From the NCBI GenBank assembly GCA_020555605.1, contig JAJCJC010000008.1:1-64000 (forward strand): DNA of 64,000 bases, in the 5' to 3' direction. The notes under the pieces are model-generated. The model saw only the letters and a program-made list of their open reading frames with translations, had not been told where the DNA came from and searched no databases. The DNA is from a bacterium 210917-SL.2.15. Lineage in GTDB: Bacteria; Bacillota; Clostridia; Oscillospirales; Oscillospiraceae. Shown here one piece after another: positions 34,316 to 43,703 of the stretch; position 1 is the first letter of the stretch, and each line of letters opens with the position of its first letter. Position numbers and translations under genes: made by a program.

Positions 34316-35488
34316 TTACCAACTCAGTTTCAGTTTTTCTTCTCCGGCCAGAGCGCGTTCCACCAATTCGCTGATGGGCAGTGCGGCCTCGGCTTCACGC
34401 ACTTCGCTGAGATTCGGGTGCGTTTTTGGGTGGCGGGGCGTAAACACGGTGCAGCAGTCCTCGTAAGGAAGGATGGAAGTGCCGAAGGTGCCGATTTTGC
34501 GGGAAATGGATACGATCTCTTCCTTGTCCATGCCTACCAGAGGACGGAATACGGGGTAATCACACACGTCTTCCGTGGAGCGCATAGCCTCCATGGTCTG
34601 GCTGGCTACCTGTCCCAGACATTCGCCGGTGACGATACAGCCTGCGCCGATGCGCTCCGCCACGCGGTTGGCAATGCGCATCATAAAGCGGCGCATGATC
34701 AGGGTGAAGTATTCCTCCGGGCAGTTTTTGCGGATCTCCTCCTGGATTTCGGTAAAGGGGACAATGTGGAGGATCGTATGGCCGGTATAGGGCGTGAGCA
34801 GCCGGGCCAGCTCGATCACCTTTTCCTTGGCCTGCTCCGAGGTGTACGGCGGCGAGAAGAAATGCACCATGTCCAGCGCCAGACCGCGTTTGGCCATCAT
34901 ATAGGAGGATACGGGGGAGTCAATGCCGCCCGAGAGCAGCGACACGCCCGCGCCGTTGATGGAAACGGGCAGGCCGCCGGCTCCCGGCTCGGGGTTGCCG
35001 TGCACATAGGCGGCCTGTTCCCGCACCTCCACGTGCACCGTCAGTTCCGGGTGGTGCACGTCGGCGGTCAGGTTGGGGAAGCAGTCGTCCAATTCGCCGC
35101 CCACCCACTGGGAGAGCTGAATGGAAGTCATGGGGAAATTTTTGTCGGCCCGTTTGGATTCCACTTTGAAGGTTGTGGCAGCAGAAAGCTGGCCGTGCAG
35201 GTACGTTTTGGCGGCCTCCAAAATTGCTTCCTTGGTTTTTTCGCAGGGGTGGGCCTTGGAGAGGGCCACAATGCCGAAAATGCATTTGCAGGCCTCGAAA
35301 GCGGCATCCAGATCAGACTCCTCGCTGAGCGGTTCAATATAAATGGTACTTTGCTTGGAGGTGATCTGGAATTTGCCGCAGTGCTTGATGCGGCGGCGGA
35401 TGTTGGCGCACAGGCGTTCTTCAAACACGTGGCGGTTGAGTCCCTTGAGCACCAGTTCGCCGAGTTTCAGTAAAATCAATTCTTGCAT
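34316..35488 (-). CDS. thiI: tRNA 4-thiouridine synthase ThiI
   Basis: About 390 residues. NFLD, then THUMP domain (residues ~60-165), then the PP-loop ATPase with SGGIDSPVSSYMMAKRG. The C-terminal rhodanese domain of E. coli ThiI is absent, as in most Firmicutes, where the sulfur comes from a partner cysteine desulfurase. It makes s4U8 in tRNA and may serve thiamin synthesis. Two starts are possible (35500 and 35488); the first overlaps the SD-like AAAAGG, so 35488 is preferred. Confidence 0.93.
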   Translation of the reverse strand: MQELILLKLGELVLKGLNRHVFEERLCANIRRRIKHCGKFQITSKQSTIYIEPLSEESDLDAAFEACKCIFGIVALSKAHPCEKTKEAILEAAKTYLHGQLSAATTFKVESKRADKNFPMTSIQLSQWVGGELDDCFPNLTADVHHPELTVHVEVREQAAYVHGNPEPGAGGLPVSINGAGVSLLSGGIDSPVSSYMMAKRGLALDMVHFFSPPYTSEQAKEKVIELARLLTPYTGHTILHIVPFTEIQEEIRKNCPEEYFTLIMRRFMMRIANRVAERIGAGCIVTGECLGQVASQTMEAMRSTEDVCDYPVFRPLVGMDKEEIVSISRKIGTFGTSILPYEDCCTVFTPRHPKTHPNLSEVREAEAALPISELVERALAGEEKLKLSW

Positions 35489-35496
35489 GGGTCGAT

Positions 35497-36068
35497 TCAT
35501 CCTTTTTGTTTGATATTAAATATGTAAGAATACAGCACCTCACGCACCGAAGCGCTGCCGATGAGATCGTGCTGACAGCGGTTCATACACCGAAAACCGA
35601 AGGCCTCATAGAAACGCCGGGCGCGGCGGTTGCCCTCGAGCAGCCATAGGAGCACGGCGCAATAGCCTTCTGAGGCCAAAGCGTCCTGTGCGGTGGTGCG
35701 GCAGGCGGGGCAGCAGCGCGCCGGCGGCGGTGAATTCGGCGTGGTTTAGCGCACCGCTGTGCAGCACTTCCGCCAGGCCGGATTTTTCTACGCAGGTCAG
35801 GGCGGAGTATTCCGGCATCACGTCATTGTGCCAGCCTTCCAGCAACAGCCAGCGGCGGATGGCATCACTGCTGGGTTCCAGCTGGGCCACGGCGTGGATA
35901 CGGCCCCAGCCGGACACATGCCGGGCTGCTTCCCACACGGCGTCGTTGCCGTCGTGATTAGGCCCGCGATCTCGGTTAGGGGTTTGATCTCCCGTTTGTC
36001 CGGGGCCATGTGATACAGGGATGGCGCTTCCGGCGTGCCCTAGGCGTGCAGATGTGGAGCCTGAGACA
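35497..36068 (-). pseudogene. Decayed gene with GNAT-like tail
   Basis: A start ATG at 36068 preceded by AAAGGGTGA opens a frame that hits TAG nine codons later. Read through, it continues as HMAPDKREIKPLTEIAGLI, shifts frame near 35945 to WEAARHVSGWGRIHAVAQLE and later VMPEYSALTCVEKSGLAEVL, and shifts again near 35700 to ALASEGYCAVLLWLLEGNRR, then RFYEAFGF, an acetyltransferase (GNAT) C-terminus. The middle resembles helical-repeat proteins of Clostridia (HGWGKIH, LLxEGxxNxVMxEYxAxxC pattern). It looks like two broken genes joined, or one gene with three lesions. Confidence 0.65.
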
Positions 36069-36073
36069 TAAAA

Positions 36074-37591
36074 TCACCCTTTCAGAATGTCTGTGTTTCG
36101 ATATTGGATGGCCTCCGCCAGATGGACGGGCTCAATGGCTTCGGCGCCGTCGAGATCGGCGATGGTGCGGGCCACGCGCAGAATGCGGTCGTGGGAGCGG
36201 GCAGTGAGACCCATTTTTTCAAAGGCGTGCTTCATCAGTGTTTCGCCGGCTGTGTCCAGGGCACAGAACTGCGCCAGCATGGAAGGAGGCATATGGGCGT
36301 TGCAGGAAACTTTTGTGCCGGCAAAGCGTGCACGTTGGCGTGCGCGGGCGGCGTTTACCCGCGCGCGCACAGCGGCACTGTCCTCGGGGGCCTCTTTGCG
36401 GCGCATGGATTCATATTCTACACTGGGCACACGGACGTGCAGGTCAATGCGGTCCAGCAACGGACCGGAGATGCGGGAAACGTACTTTTGCACCTGGGCA
36501 CCGGTGCAGGTGCAGCGGCCAGAGGGGTGGCCGTACCATCCGCAGCGGCAGGGGTTCATGGCGCACACCAGCATAAAGCGGCTGGGCAAGCGCAGCGTGC
36601 CCGAGGCCCGGGTGATGGTCACTTCGCCGTCTTCAAGGGGCTGGCGCAAGACCTCGAGGGCGTCTTTGTGGAATTCCGGTAGCTCGTCGAGGAACAATAC
36701 ACCGTTGTGGGACAGAGAGATTTCCCCAGGCCTGGGAAAGGATCCGCCGCCGGACAGGGCCACGGCAGACACTGTGTGATGGGGCGCGCGGAAGGGGCGG
36801 TGGGCGAGCAGCGGATGGCGGCTGTCTGTCAGGCCTGCGACAGACCAGATCTCTGTAGCTTCCAGAGCCTCCTGCCGGGTCATATCTGGCAGGATGGAGG
36901 GCAGGCGGCGGGCCAGCATGGATTTGCCGGCGCCCGGACTGCCAATCAGCAGCAGGTTATGGCTTCCTGCGGCGGCTACTTCCAGCGCACGGCGGCAGTT
37001 TTCCTGGCCCATTACATCCCGCAGATCCGGCATATGGGCCGTGTCCTCCCCGCTTTGCCAAGGCGTGGCAGGGGAGAGACGCGCATGACCCTTCAGATGG
37101 GCGACCAGGGATTCGGCCGTCTCCACACCGTATACGATCAGTCCCTCCGCCAGCGTGGCTTCGGCAGCGTTTTCTGAGGGCACATAAAGCGTGTTTATCC
37201 CGGCACGCCGGGCCGCCATGGCCATGGGCAGTACGCCGCGCACCGGGCGCAGCGCGCCGGTCAGGGACAGCTCGCCCAAAAACGCGGCGTCTTGGGGCGG
37301 TGCGTCCAGTTCGCCTGCGGCGGTCATCAGGCCCAAAAAAATAGGCAGGTCATACAGCGTGCCTTCCTTTTTGCGGCTGGCGGGGGCCAGATTGATGGTG
37401 ATGCGGCTGACGGGGAACTTGGCTCCGCAATTTTTCACAGCTGCCCGTACCCGTTCGCGGGATTCACGCACGGCGGCGTCCGGCAGGCCGACTACGTCAA
37501 AAGCCGGCAGCCCGCCGGACAAGAAACACTCCACACTGACTTCGTAACCGGCGATGCCTGTCAGGCCCAGGGAGCGGATGGAAACGACCAT
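36074..37591 (-). CDS. yifB: YifB/ComM-family Mg-chelatase-like AAA+ ATPase
   Basis: 505 residues. The N-terminal ChlI-like/Lon-like domain begins SIRSLGLTGIAGYEVSVE. AAA+ ATPase: Walker A GSPGAGKSMLARRLP, Walker B NGVLFLDELPEF, then a zinc-like MNPCRCGWYG and GRCTC pair. The C-terminal Mg-chelatase extension ends LAEAIQYR. Relatives (ComM) act as branch-migration helicases in natural transformation. The ATG at 37591 follows AAAGGAG. Confidence 0.94.
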   Translation of the reverse strand: MVVSIRSLGLTGIAGYEVSVECFLSGGLPAFDVVGLPDAAVRESRERVRAAVKNCGAKFPVSRITINLAPASRKKEGTLYDLPIFLGLMTAAGELDAPPQDAAFLGELSLTGALRPVRGVLPMAMAARRAGINTLYVPSENAAEATLAEGLIVYGVETAESLVAHLKGHARLSPATPWQSGEDTAHMPDLRDVMGQENCRRALEVAAAGSHNLLLIGSPGAGKSMLARRLPSILPDMTRQEALEATEIWSVAGLTDSRHPLLAHRPFRAPHHTVSAVALSGGGSFPRPGEISLSHNGVLFLDELPEFHKDALEVLRQPLEDGEVTITRASGTLRLPSRFMLVCAMNPCRCGWYGHPSGRCTCTGAQVQKYVSRISGPLLDRIDLHVRVPSVEYESMRRKEAPEDSAAVRARVNAARARQRARFAGTKVSCNAHMPPSMLAQFCALDTAGETLMKHAFEKMGLTARSHDRILRVARTIADLDGAEAIEPVHLAEAIQYRNTDILKG

Positions 37592-37902
37592 ATGCACACA
37601 GCTCCTTTGCAGCAGATACAGTATTGCAAATAATATTAATTTTATTTTACAACAATCCGGTCGGCCCTGCAAGAACACATTTTTTATACGGGAAACAGAA
37701 ATTCCACCAGTGGTGGACAGAATGATAAAAATTTAACAATTTTCAAAAAAATATCCAAGCAAAAATTGGGGAAAATGAAAAATAGTCATAGACACTCATT
37801 CAAATTTATGATATGGTATATGATAGTATTCTATCAAGTTAAAGCACGAAATAGCGGTTTGTTGGTGCTTTGCAAGCATTTTTATAAGGAGAGTGAAGCG
37901 TT
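37592..37902. other. Divergent intergenic region yifB/nifJ
   Basis: A/T-rich region between divergent genes. It holds a good yifB promoter (listed) and a weaker nifJ candidate, TAGACA at 37789-37794 with TATGGT at 37812-37817. The nifJ SD is AAGGAGAG near 37887. No gene, riboswitch or strong hairpin was seen. Confidence 0.6.
37644..37672 (-). promoter_or_regulatory. yifB promoter
   Basis: Minus strand TTGCAG (37667-37672), a 17-base spacer, then TAAAAT (37644-37649). Confidence 0.65.
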
Positions 37903-40900
37903 TTGATTAAAAGAGCGATGAAGACAATGGATGGCAATACGGCTGCGGCCCATGTCGCTTATGCGTTTACCGAAATCGCCGCGATTTATCCGATCACACC
38001 GTCTTCGGTCATGGCGGAATGTGTGGATAAATGGTCCGCCAACGGCCGGCTGAATCTGTTCGGCCAAACGGTCCGCGTGGCTGAGATGCAGTCCGAAGGC
38101 GGCGCGGCCGGTGCAGTCCATGGATCCCTGACCGCCGGCGCCCTGACGACCACGTTTACTGCCTCCCAGGGCCTTCTTCTGATGATCCCCAACATGTACA
38201 AGATTGCCGGCAGCCAGCTGCCCAGTGTGATCCATGTATCTGCCCGCGCTCTGGCTACCCATGCGCTATCCATTTTCGGCGACCATACCGACGTGATGGC
38301 CTGCCGTCAGACGGGGTATGCCCTGCTGTGCTCCAACAATCCCCAGGAGGTCATGGACTTGGCGGCTGTGGCCCATCTGGCCACGTTGAAGGGCGAGGTC
38401 CCCTTCCTGCACTTCTTTGACGGATTCCGCACATCCCATGAGATCCGCAAGGTGGCAGCCTGGGACTACAACGACCTTAACGATATGCTCGATCCTGCGC
38501 TCGTGAAGCGTTTCCGCGCCAAGTCCTTGAACCCGGATCACCCTGTGCTGCGCGGTAGCGCCCAGAATCCGGACATCTTCTTCCAGGCCCGTGAGGCGGC
38601 CAACGGCTACTATGATGCACTGCCTGCTGTGGTGCAGGAAACCATGGATGCGATCAACGAGCGGATCGGCAGCAGCTATCACCTGTTCGATTACTATGGC
38701 TCTCCCACGGCTAAAACCGTGATGATCGCCATGGGTTCCGTGTGCGATGCGGCAGAGGAAGTCATTGATTATCTCAATGCTAAAAACAAAGAGGACCAGG
38801 TGGGCCTGATCAAAGTGCGCCTGTACCGCCCCTTCTCCATTGAGCATTTCCTGGCGCAGATCCCCGATACCTGCAAGAACATTGTGGTAATGGATCGCTG
38901 CAAAGAGCCTGGTGCACCCGGCGAGCCGCTGTACCTTGACGTAGTGCGCGCCCTGAGCGGCAGCGCCAAAGCCGGTATGCGCGTGGTGGGCGGCCGCTAT
39001 GGCCTGGGCAGCAAGGACACCACCCCAGGCGGTATCCTGGCAGCGTTCAAAAACGCTGCGGCCGAGACGCCGGTCAACAGCTTCACCATCAACATCAACG
39101 ATGATGTCACCGGATTGTCCCTGCCTATTGAAGACGAACCGGATGTGGCGGCCCAGGGCACCATTGCCTGTAAGTTCTGGGGTCTCGGCAGCGACGGTAC
39201 TGTCGGCGCCAATAAGAACTCCATTAAGATTATTGGTGATCACACGGATATGAACGTGCAGGCCTATTTCCAGTACGACTCCAAGAAGTCCGGCGGTGTC
39301 ACCATCTCCCACCTGCGTTTTGGCAAAAAGCCCATCAAGTCCACCTATTACGTTACCAAGGCGGACTTTGTGGCCTGCCACTGCCCGGCCTATATCGAAA
39401 AGTACGACATCGTGCAGGACATCAAGAAAGGTGGTACATTCCTGCTCAACTGCGACTGGCTGCCTGAGGATCTGGAAGCACACCTGCCTGCTGCCGTGAA
39501 ACGGTATCTGGCCAAGAACAAGATTGAGTTTTATACTTGCGACGCCATCAAGCTGGCCCGCGACATCGGCTTGGGCGAGCGCACCAATATGGTGCTCCAG
39601 TCTGCGTTCTTCAAGCTGGCCAACATTATCCCCATCGGCGACGCGGTGGAGTATATGAAGGATGCGGTGGCCAAAACCTACGGCCACAAGGGCGAGTCCA
39701 TTGTCAATATGAACTGCGAAGCCATTGATGCGGGCCTCAACGCTTTGCGCAAAATCGAGATCCCCGAAGAATGGAAAACTGCGAAGGACAAAAAGGCTAA
39801 GGTGCAGATCGATACGGATCGGCCCGATCTGGCAGCTTTTGTAGAAAAGGTTATGATCCCTGCCAATGCCATGCGCGGTGACGCTATCCCGGTTTCCGTC
39901 ATGAAAGAGGTCTGCCCCGGCGGAACCCTGCCTCAGGGTACGTCCCAGTTTGAACGCCGCGGCATTGCGGTGGATGTCCCCACTTGGGTGCCCCGCCACT
40001 GTATCCAGTGCAATCGCTGCGTGATGGTGTGCCCTCATGGTGTACTCCGCTCTTATGCCGTCAGCGCCGAGGAACTTTCTGGTGCCCCCGAAAAAACGAA
40101 GACTGCGCCTATGATCGGGAAAGGATTGGATAAGTATAAGTTTGCCATTACCGTTTCACCGGTGGACTGCACTGGCTGCGGTTCCTGCTCTAATGTATGC
40201 CCGGCCAAGAATAAGGCTATCGATATGATGCCTTATGAGGAAGAAACCGAGCAGCAGGAAATTTATGATTATGCCCTCAAACACTTTACCGACAAGGATC
40301 TGCGTTTCCCGGACAATCTGACCAAGGAAGCCCAGTTCCACCGTCCGCTGCTGGAGTTCTCCGGTGCCTGCGGCGGCTGCGGTGAAACGCCTTATGCCAA
40401 GCTGGTGACCCAGCTGTTCGGCGACCATATGTATATTGCCAACGCTACGGGCTGCTCGTCCATTTGGGGCGGCAGCGCACCCTCCACGCCTTACACGGTG
40501 GACAGCCAGGGCCGCGGCCCTGCCTGGGAAAACTCACTCTTTGAGGACAACGCCGAGTTTGGCTACGGCATGAAGCTGGCTGTGCGTCAGCGTCGGGCCA
40601 AGCTGCACAGTGTAATCACAGAATTGGCCAAGAATATGGCTTTTGCCGAGATTGCTAACCGCTGGCTGGCCGAGCGGGACGACTATGCCGCTTCCCGTGA
40701 ACTGGGCGATAAGCTGGTGGCCAAGTGCGAAAAGAATACCGACCCGGCCTATGCCGAGCAGTGCAAGTATATTTTGGACAACAAGGATATGCTGGCTTAC
40801 AAGTCCGTCTGGATTTTCGGCGGCGACGGCTGGGCCTACGATATCGGATACGGCGGTTTGGATCACGTGCTGGCCTCTGGTTTGAACGTAAACGTACTGG

Positions 40901-41442
40901 TATTTGATACCGAAGTGTATTCCAATACCGGCGGTCAGGCGTCTAAAGCCACGCCCACGGCGGCCACTGCGCAGTTCGCGGCATCCGGCAAGCTGATCAA
41001 GAAAAAGGACCTGGCTGCCATTGCCATGTCTTATGGCTATGTGTATGTGGCGCAGGTGGCCATGGGCGCCGACTATGAGCAGTGCATGAAAGCCTTTATT
41101 CAGGCGGAGCACTACGATGGCCCCTCTCTGATCATTGCTTATGCTCCCTGCATCAATCATGGCATCAAGGCCGGCATGAGCAAATCTATGACGGAAATGG
41201 AGAATGCGGTCAAGGCTGGTTACTGGCACCTGTTCCGCTATGATCCGCGCCGTGATACTAATCCGTTCCAGCTTGACAGCAAGGAGCCGAACGAGAGCTA
41301 CCGCCGTTTTGTGATGGGCGAGCATCGCTACTCTTCCCTGACGATCACCTTCCCTGAACGGGCGAAAGAACTGATGGCTGTGGCAGAAAAGCAGGCAAAG
41401 AACCGCTATCTGTCGCTGAAAAAGCGTGCAAAAGAAGATTGA
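37903..41442 (+). CDS. nifJ: Pyruvate:ferredoxin (flavodoxin) oxidoreductase
   Basis: 1179 residues, the single-chain PFOR. It oxidises pyruvate with CoA to acetyl-CoA and CO2, passing electrons to ferredoxin, the central fermentative step in Clostridia. Domains in order: N-terminal pyrimidine-binding part (AAHVAYAFTEIAAIYPITPS), the CoA and gamma region (GRYGLGSKDTTPGG), two [4Fe-4S] motifs around residues 700 and 755 (CIQCNRCVMVCPHG; CTGCGSCSNVCP), proximal-cluster cysteines (CGGCGET), and TPP binding (ATGCSSIWGGS; IFGGDGWAYDIGYGG). The start is TTG at 37903, about 10 bases after AAGGAGAG; an internal ATG at 37918 is the alternative. It is monocistronic with its own terminator. Confidence 0.98.
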   Translation: MIKRAMKTMDGNTAAAHVAYAFTEIAAIYPITPSSVMAECVDKWSANGRLNLFGQTVRVAEMQSEGGAAGAVHGSLTAGALTTTFTASQGLLLMIPNMYKIAGSQLPSVIHVSARALATHALSIFGDHTDVMACRQTGYALLCSNNPQEVMDLAAVAHLATLKGEVPFLHFFDGFRTSHEIRKVAAWDYNDLNDMLDPALVKRFRAKSLNPDHPVLRGSAQNPDIFFQAREAANGYYDALPAVVQETMDAINERIGSSYHLFDYYGSPTAKTVMIAMGSVCDAAEEVIDYLNAKNKEDQVGLIKVRLYRPFSIEHFLAQIPDTCKNIVVMDRCKEPGAPGEPLYLDVVRALSGSAKAGMRVVGGRYGLGSKDTTPGGILAAFKNAAAETPVNSFTININDDVTGLSLPIEDEPDVAAQGTIACKFWGLGSDGTVGANKNSIKIIGDHTDMNVQAYFQYDSKKSGGVTISHLRFGKKPIKSTYYVTKADFVACHCPAYIEKYDIVQDIKKGGTFLLNCDWLPEDLEAHLPAAVKRYLAKNKIEFYTCDAIKLARDIGLGERTNMVLQSAFFKLANIIPIGDAVEYMKDAVAKTYGHKGESIVNMNCEAIDAGLNALRKIEIPEEWKTAKDKKAKVQIDTDRPDLAAFVEKVMIPANAMRGDAIPVSVMKEVCPGGTLPQGTSQFERRGIAVDVPTWVPRHCIQCNRCVMVCPHGVLRSYAVSAEELSGAPEKTKTAPMIGKGLDKYKFAITVSPVDCTGCGSCSNVCPAKNKAIDMMPYEEETEQQEIYDYALKHFTDKDLRFPDNLTKEAQFHRPLLEFSGACGGCGETPYAKLVTQLFGDHMYIANATGCSSIWGGSAPSTPYTVDSQGRGPAWENSLFEDNAEFGYGMKLAVRQRRAKLHSVITELAKNMAFAEIANRWLAERDDYAASRELGDKLVAKCEKNTDPAYAEQCKYILDNKDMLAYKSVWIFGGDGWAYDIGYGGLDHVLASGLNVNVLVFDTEVYSNTGGQASKATPTAATAQFAASGKLIKKKDLAAIAMSYGYVYVAQVAMGADYEQCMKAFIQAEHYDGPSLIIAYAPCINHGIKAGMSKSMTEMENAVKAGYWHLFRYDPRRDTNPFQLDSKEPNESYRRFVMGEHRYSSLTITFPERAKELMAVAEKQAKNRYLSLKKRAKED

Positions 41443-41505
41443 TTTCTGAGAAGCCCCCATCGGCCCACTGAACCGTTCCCTATCAAGTAGACAAAAGAAA
41501 AACCA

Positions 41506-41543
41506 AAAGGACCGGAGGAATTTATATTCCTTCGGTCCTTTTT
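41506..41543 (+). terminator. nifJ terminator
   Basis: A 15-bp stem with one G-T pair (41506-41520 with 41527-41541) and a run of T. Confidence 0.85.
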
Positions 41544-41708
41544 AGATTGGAACAAGTGTATTGGGGGTATGTATTGTAAAAGAAAAAACACACCAGGTGA
41601 CTGGAAAGAAGGTGCACTTTTGCGTAGAGTTAAAACAGCGAATCGAAGACCACATCTAACAAGGGGAACCAGATCAACATTTTAATTAAAGGCATTGTTG
41701 CATCCCAT

Positions 41709-42101
41709 TCACTGTATCCGGTATTCCATCGGAGCCAACCTACTGGGTTGGAGTTGGTAGCGGGAATCATTATAGAATTGGATATACTCAGCAATAGCCC
41801 TTTTCTGGGCGCTGTAGTCAGGAAATGTCCGTAGGTAGTACATTTCCGCTTTCAGTGTCCCCCAAAGCCGGTACAGATAAAATCTGTATCCGGAGCTGGT
41901 AAGATCATAGACGGACAGATCCGTGTCGATTTGTGTTGCTTCTGTGTCAGTGGTTATCTCCGCCAGTTTATTCCGGGGGCATGCCGACCGCAGGGCTGTG
42001 ATCGCCGCGTCTATTTTTTCATTGTTCCGGTTAAAGTCTTCCCGCAGGACGCGATCGGCGGCGTCCCACTGGTTCAGTTGATAGTGTTCTGTATACTTCA
42101 A
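41709..42101 (-). CDS. Chimeric protein: cassette N-terminus fused to IS3 transposase tail (copy 2)
   Basis: 130 residues, TTG start. Residues 1-24 are identical to the gene at 2868-3398. Residues ~25-77 (NNEKIDAAI, then TDTEATQIDTDLSVYD) follow the same kind of small-protein design. From about residue 78 the sequence becomes RLWGTLKAEMYYL, then AIAEYIQFYNDSRYQ and APMEYRIQ, the C-terminal end of an IS3-family OrfB. A transposase 3' end has therefore replaced the natural C-terminus without breaking the frame. The fusion probably no longer does its original job, though it may be translated. The SD is weaker (AAAAGAGAG) than in copy 1. Confidence 0.7.
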   Translation of the reverse strand: MKYTEHYQLNQWDAADRVLREDFNRNNEKIDAAITALRSACPRNKLAEITTDTEATQIDTDLSVYDLTSSGYRFYLYRLWGTLKAEMYYLRTFPDYSAQKRAIAEYIQFYNDSRYQLQPSRLAPMEYRIQ

Positions 42102-42200
42102 GTCGATTTCTCTCTTTTGTAGTCGAATTTCGGGGCTTTTGCCCTGCCCTACACTTACCGTGTAGGGCAGGGCAAAAGTTGTACAATTTTATGCAACTTC
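42102..42200 (-). repeat. Cassette leader repeat, copy 2, with 19-bp hairpin
   Basis: On the minus strand, AGTTGCA, then GTACAACTTTTGCCCTGCCC, then a perfect 19-bp hairpin (42136-42154 with 42160-42178, loop TTACC on plus), then AAATTCGACTACA and the cassette gene start. It matches 3399-3500 closely, but here the hairpin is longer and lacks the T-run. Confidence 0.8.
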
Positions 42201-42291
42201 TGCCGGTTTTTTTGTAAACAATCCGATGCCCTTCCATCCGATGCATAGAGCTACGGCTTCCGGCATAAGATCGAACGAGGTGAGTGCGAAC

Positions 42292-43566
42292 ATGTTGATT
42301 CATACGGTGCTGCGCGGCGAGAGCCTTTATTCCATCGCCCGGGATTACGGGGTAAATCCGGTTCAGATGGCGGCGGAGAACGGATTTTCCATGGAGGAGC
42401 CGCTGGTGGTGGGGCAAACGGTAGTGGTTCAGTTCCCCAAAACCGTTCATATCGTGCGGGAAGGACAGACGCTTTCCGCTGTGGCGCAGCAGTATGGTGT
42501 GAGCGTGATTACACTGCGGCGCAACAACCGCTGGCTGGAAGGGGGCAGCCTTCTTCAGCCGGGGCAGGTTCTGGTGATTGAATATTTCAACGAGCCGCTG
42601 GGTCGGTATTCCGTGGGCGGATATGCTTACAGCACCATTGAACAGGGGCTTTTGCGCAGTGTGCTGCCCTATCTCTCCAACGTGACGCCTTTTACCTACG
42701 GGCTGACGCAGGAGGGACGTCTGCTGGAACTGTCGGATGCGGCGATCCGGCAGACGGCGGCGGAATATGGCGTGGGCGTGCTGCTGCATCTGTCCACTGT
42801 GACGGAGCAGGGAACGTTCAGCAATGAACGCTCCAGCAGGGTGCTGGGCGATGTGGCGCTGCAGCGGCAGTTGGCCGAAGAGGTGCTGAGAACAATCCAG
42901 GTTAAGGGCTATGCCGGCGTGGACGTGGATTTTGAGTATCTTCCGGCGCGGGAAGGCGAAGCCTACGCCGGATTTATTGCTTTGTTGCACAGTATGCTGC
43001 AGCCCTATGGCTATACGGTGACGGTGGCGCTGGCGCCAAAGACCTATGCCGACCAGCCGGGACTGCTCTATGAAGGTCACGACTATGCCCGTTTGGGCGC
43101 GGCTGCCGATTTCGTATTTCTTATGACTTATGAATGGGGCTATACTTACGGTCCCCCTATGGCGGTGGCGCCGCTGCCCAATGTGCAATCGGTGGTGGAG
43201 TATGCCCTTTCGGAGATCCCGGCAGAAAAATGTATTTTAGGGGTGCCCAATTATGGCTACAACTGGACGCTGCCGTATCTGCAGGGGGCCAGCCGGGCGC
43301 AGTCGCTGTCCAATGAGGCGGCGGTGGCGCTGGCCCGGCGGTATGGGGCGGAGATTTCCTTTGACGAAACTGCCCGTGCGCCCTGGTTCCGCTATTGGGA
43401 TGAGGAACGGCGGGAGCACGTTGTCTGGTTTGAAGATGCGCGGAGCATACAGGAGAAACTGTTGCTGGCGGCGCGCTACGGCATGGCCGGCGTGGGCTAC
43501 TGGAATCTGGACCGGCCCTTTGCACAAAATTGGCTGGTGGTCAATGCGCTGTATGACATTCTGTAA
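42292..43566 (+). CDS. LysM and GH18 glycoside hydrolase (SleL/YaaH-like)
   Basis: 424 residues. Two N-terminal LysM repeats (residues ~2-45, IHTVLRGESLYSIARDYGV; ~48-95, VHIVREGQTLSAVAQQYGV), then a GH18 barrel with the catalytic GVDVDFEYL (DxDxE), MTYEWGY and GVGYWNLDRP. No signal peptide is seen. This is the build of the Bacillus spore cortex-lytic enzyme SleL/YaaH, which cuts muramic-lactam cortex during germination. The organism may form spores, but no other clear spore gene is in the window. The ATG at 42292 follows GAGGTG. Confidence 0.88.
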   Translation: MLIHTVLRGESLYSIARDYGVNPVQMAAENGFSMEEPLVVGQTVVVQFPKTVHIVREGQTLSAVAQQYGVSVITLRRNNRWLEGGSLLQPGQVLVIEYFNEPLGRYSVGGYAYSTIEQGLLRSVLPYLSNVTPFTYGLTQEGRLLELSDAAIRQTAAEYGVGVLLHLSTVTEQGTFSNERSSRVLGDVALQRQLAEEVLRTIQVKGYAGVDVDFEYLPAREGEAYAGFIALLHSMLQPYGYTVTVALAPKTYADQPGLLYEGHDYARLGAAADFVFLMTYEWGYTYGPPMAVAPLPNVQSVVEYALSEIPAEKCILGVPNYGYNWTLPYLQGASRAQSLSNEAAVALARRYGAEISFDETARAPWFRYWDEERREHVVWFEDARSIQEKLLLAARYGMAGVGYWNLDRPFAQNWLVVNALYDIL

Positions 43567-43570
43567 AAGA

Positions 43571-43610
43571 AAAGGGAGCGGACGCGGCAAGTGCGTCCGC
43601 TCCCTTTTTT
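43571..43610 (+). terminator. Terminator of the LysM-GH18 gene
   Basis: A 15-bp stem (43571-43585 with 43593-43607) and T6. Confidence 0.85.
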
Positions 43611-43654
43611 GCCGGGGCAAATATGAAAAAATTGTGAATATCACCAAATCTGGC

Positions 43655-43703
43655 TTGACAAAATTGGTTATATTCCTATAATGATTATTAGACTAAATAT
43701 TAG
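43655..43703 (+). promoter_or_regulatory. marR-ABC promoter with candidate operator
   Basis: TTGACA (43655-43660), a 16-base spacer, then TATAAT (43677-43682). Directly after lies an A/T-rich imperfect palindrome centred on CTAAATATTAG (43693-43703), with a further ATTATTAG half-site at 43684-43691. Position and symmetry fit autoregulation by the MarR protein. Confidence 0.65.

Noticed and set aside
38018..38032. TGTGGATAA, a perfect DnaA-box-like 9-mer
   Set aside because: It is a single site inside conserved nifJ coding sequence; expected by chance.
38266..40038. 590-residue open frame antisense to nifJ
   Set aside because: Shadow of a highly expressed gene with biased codons; no SD and no recognisable domain.
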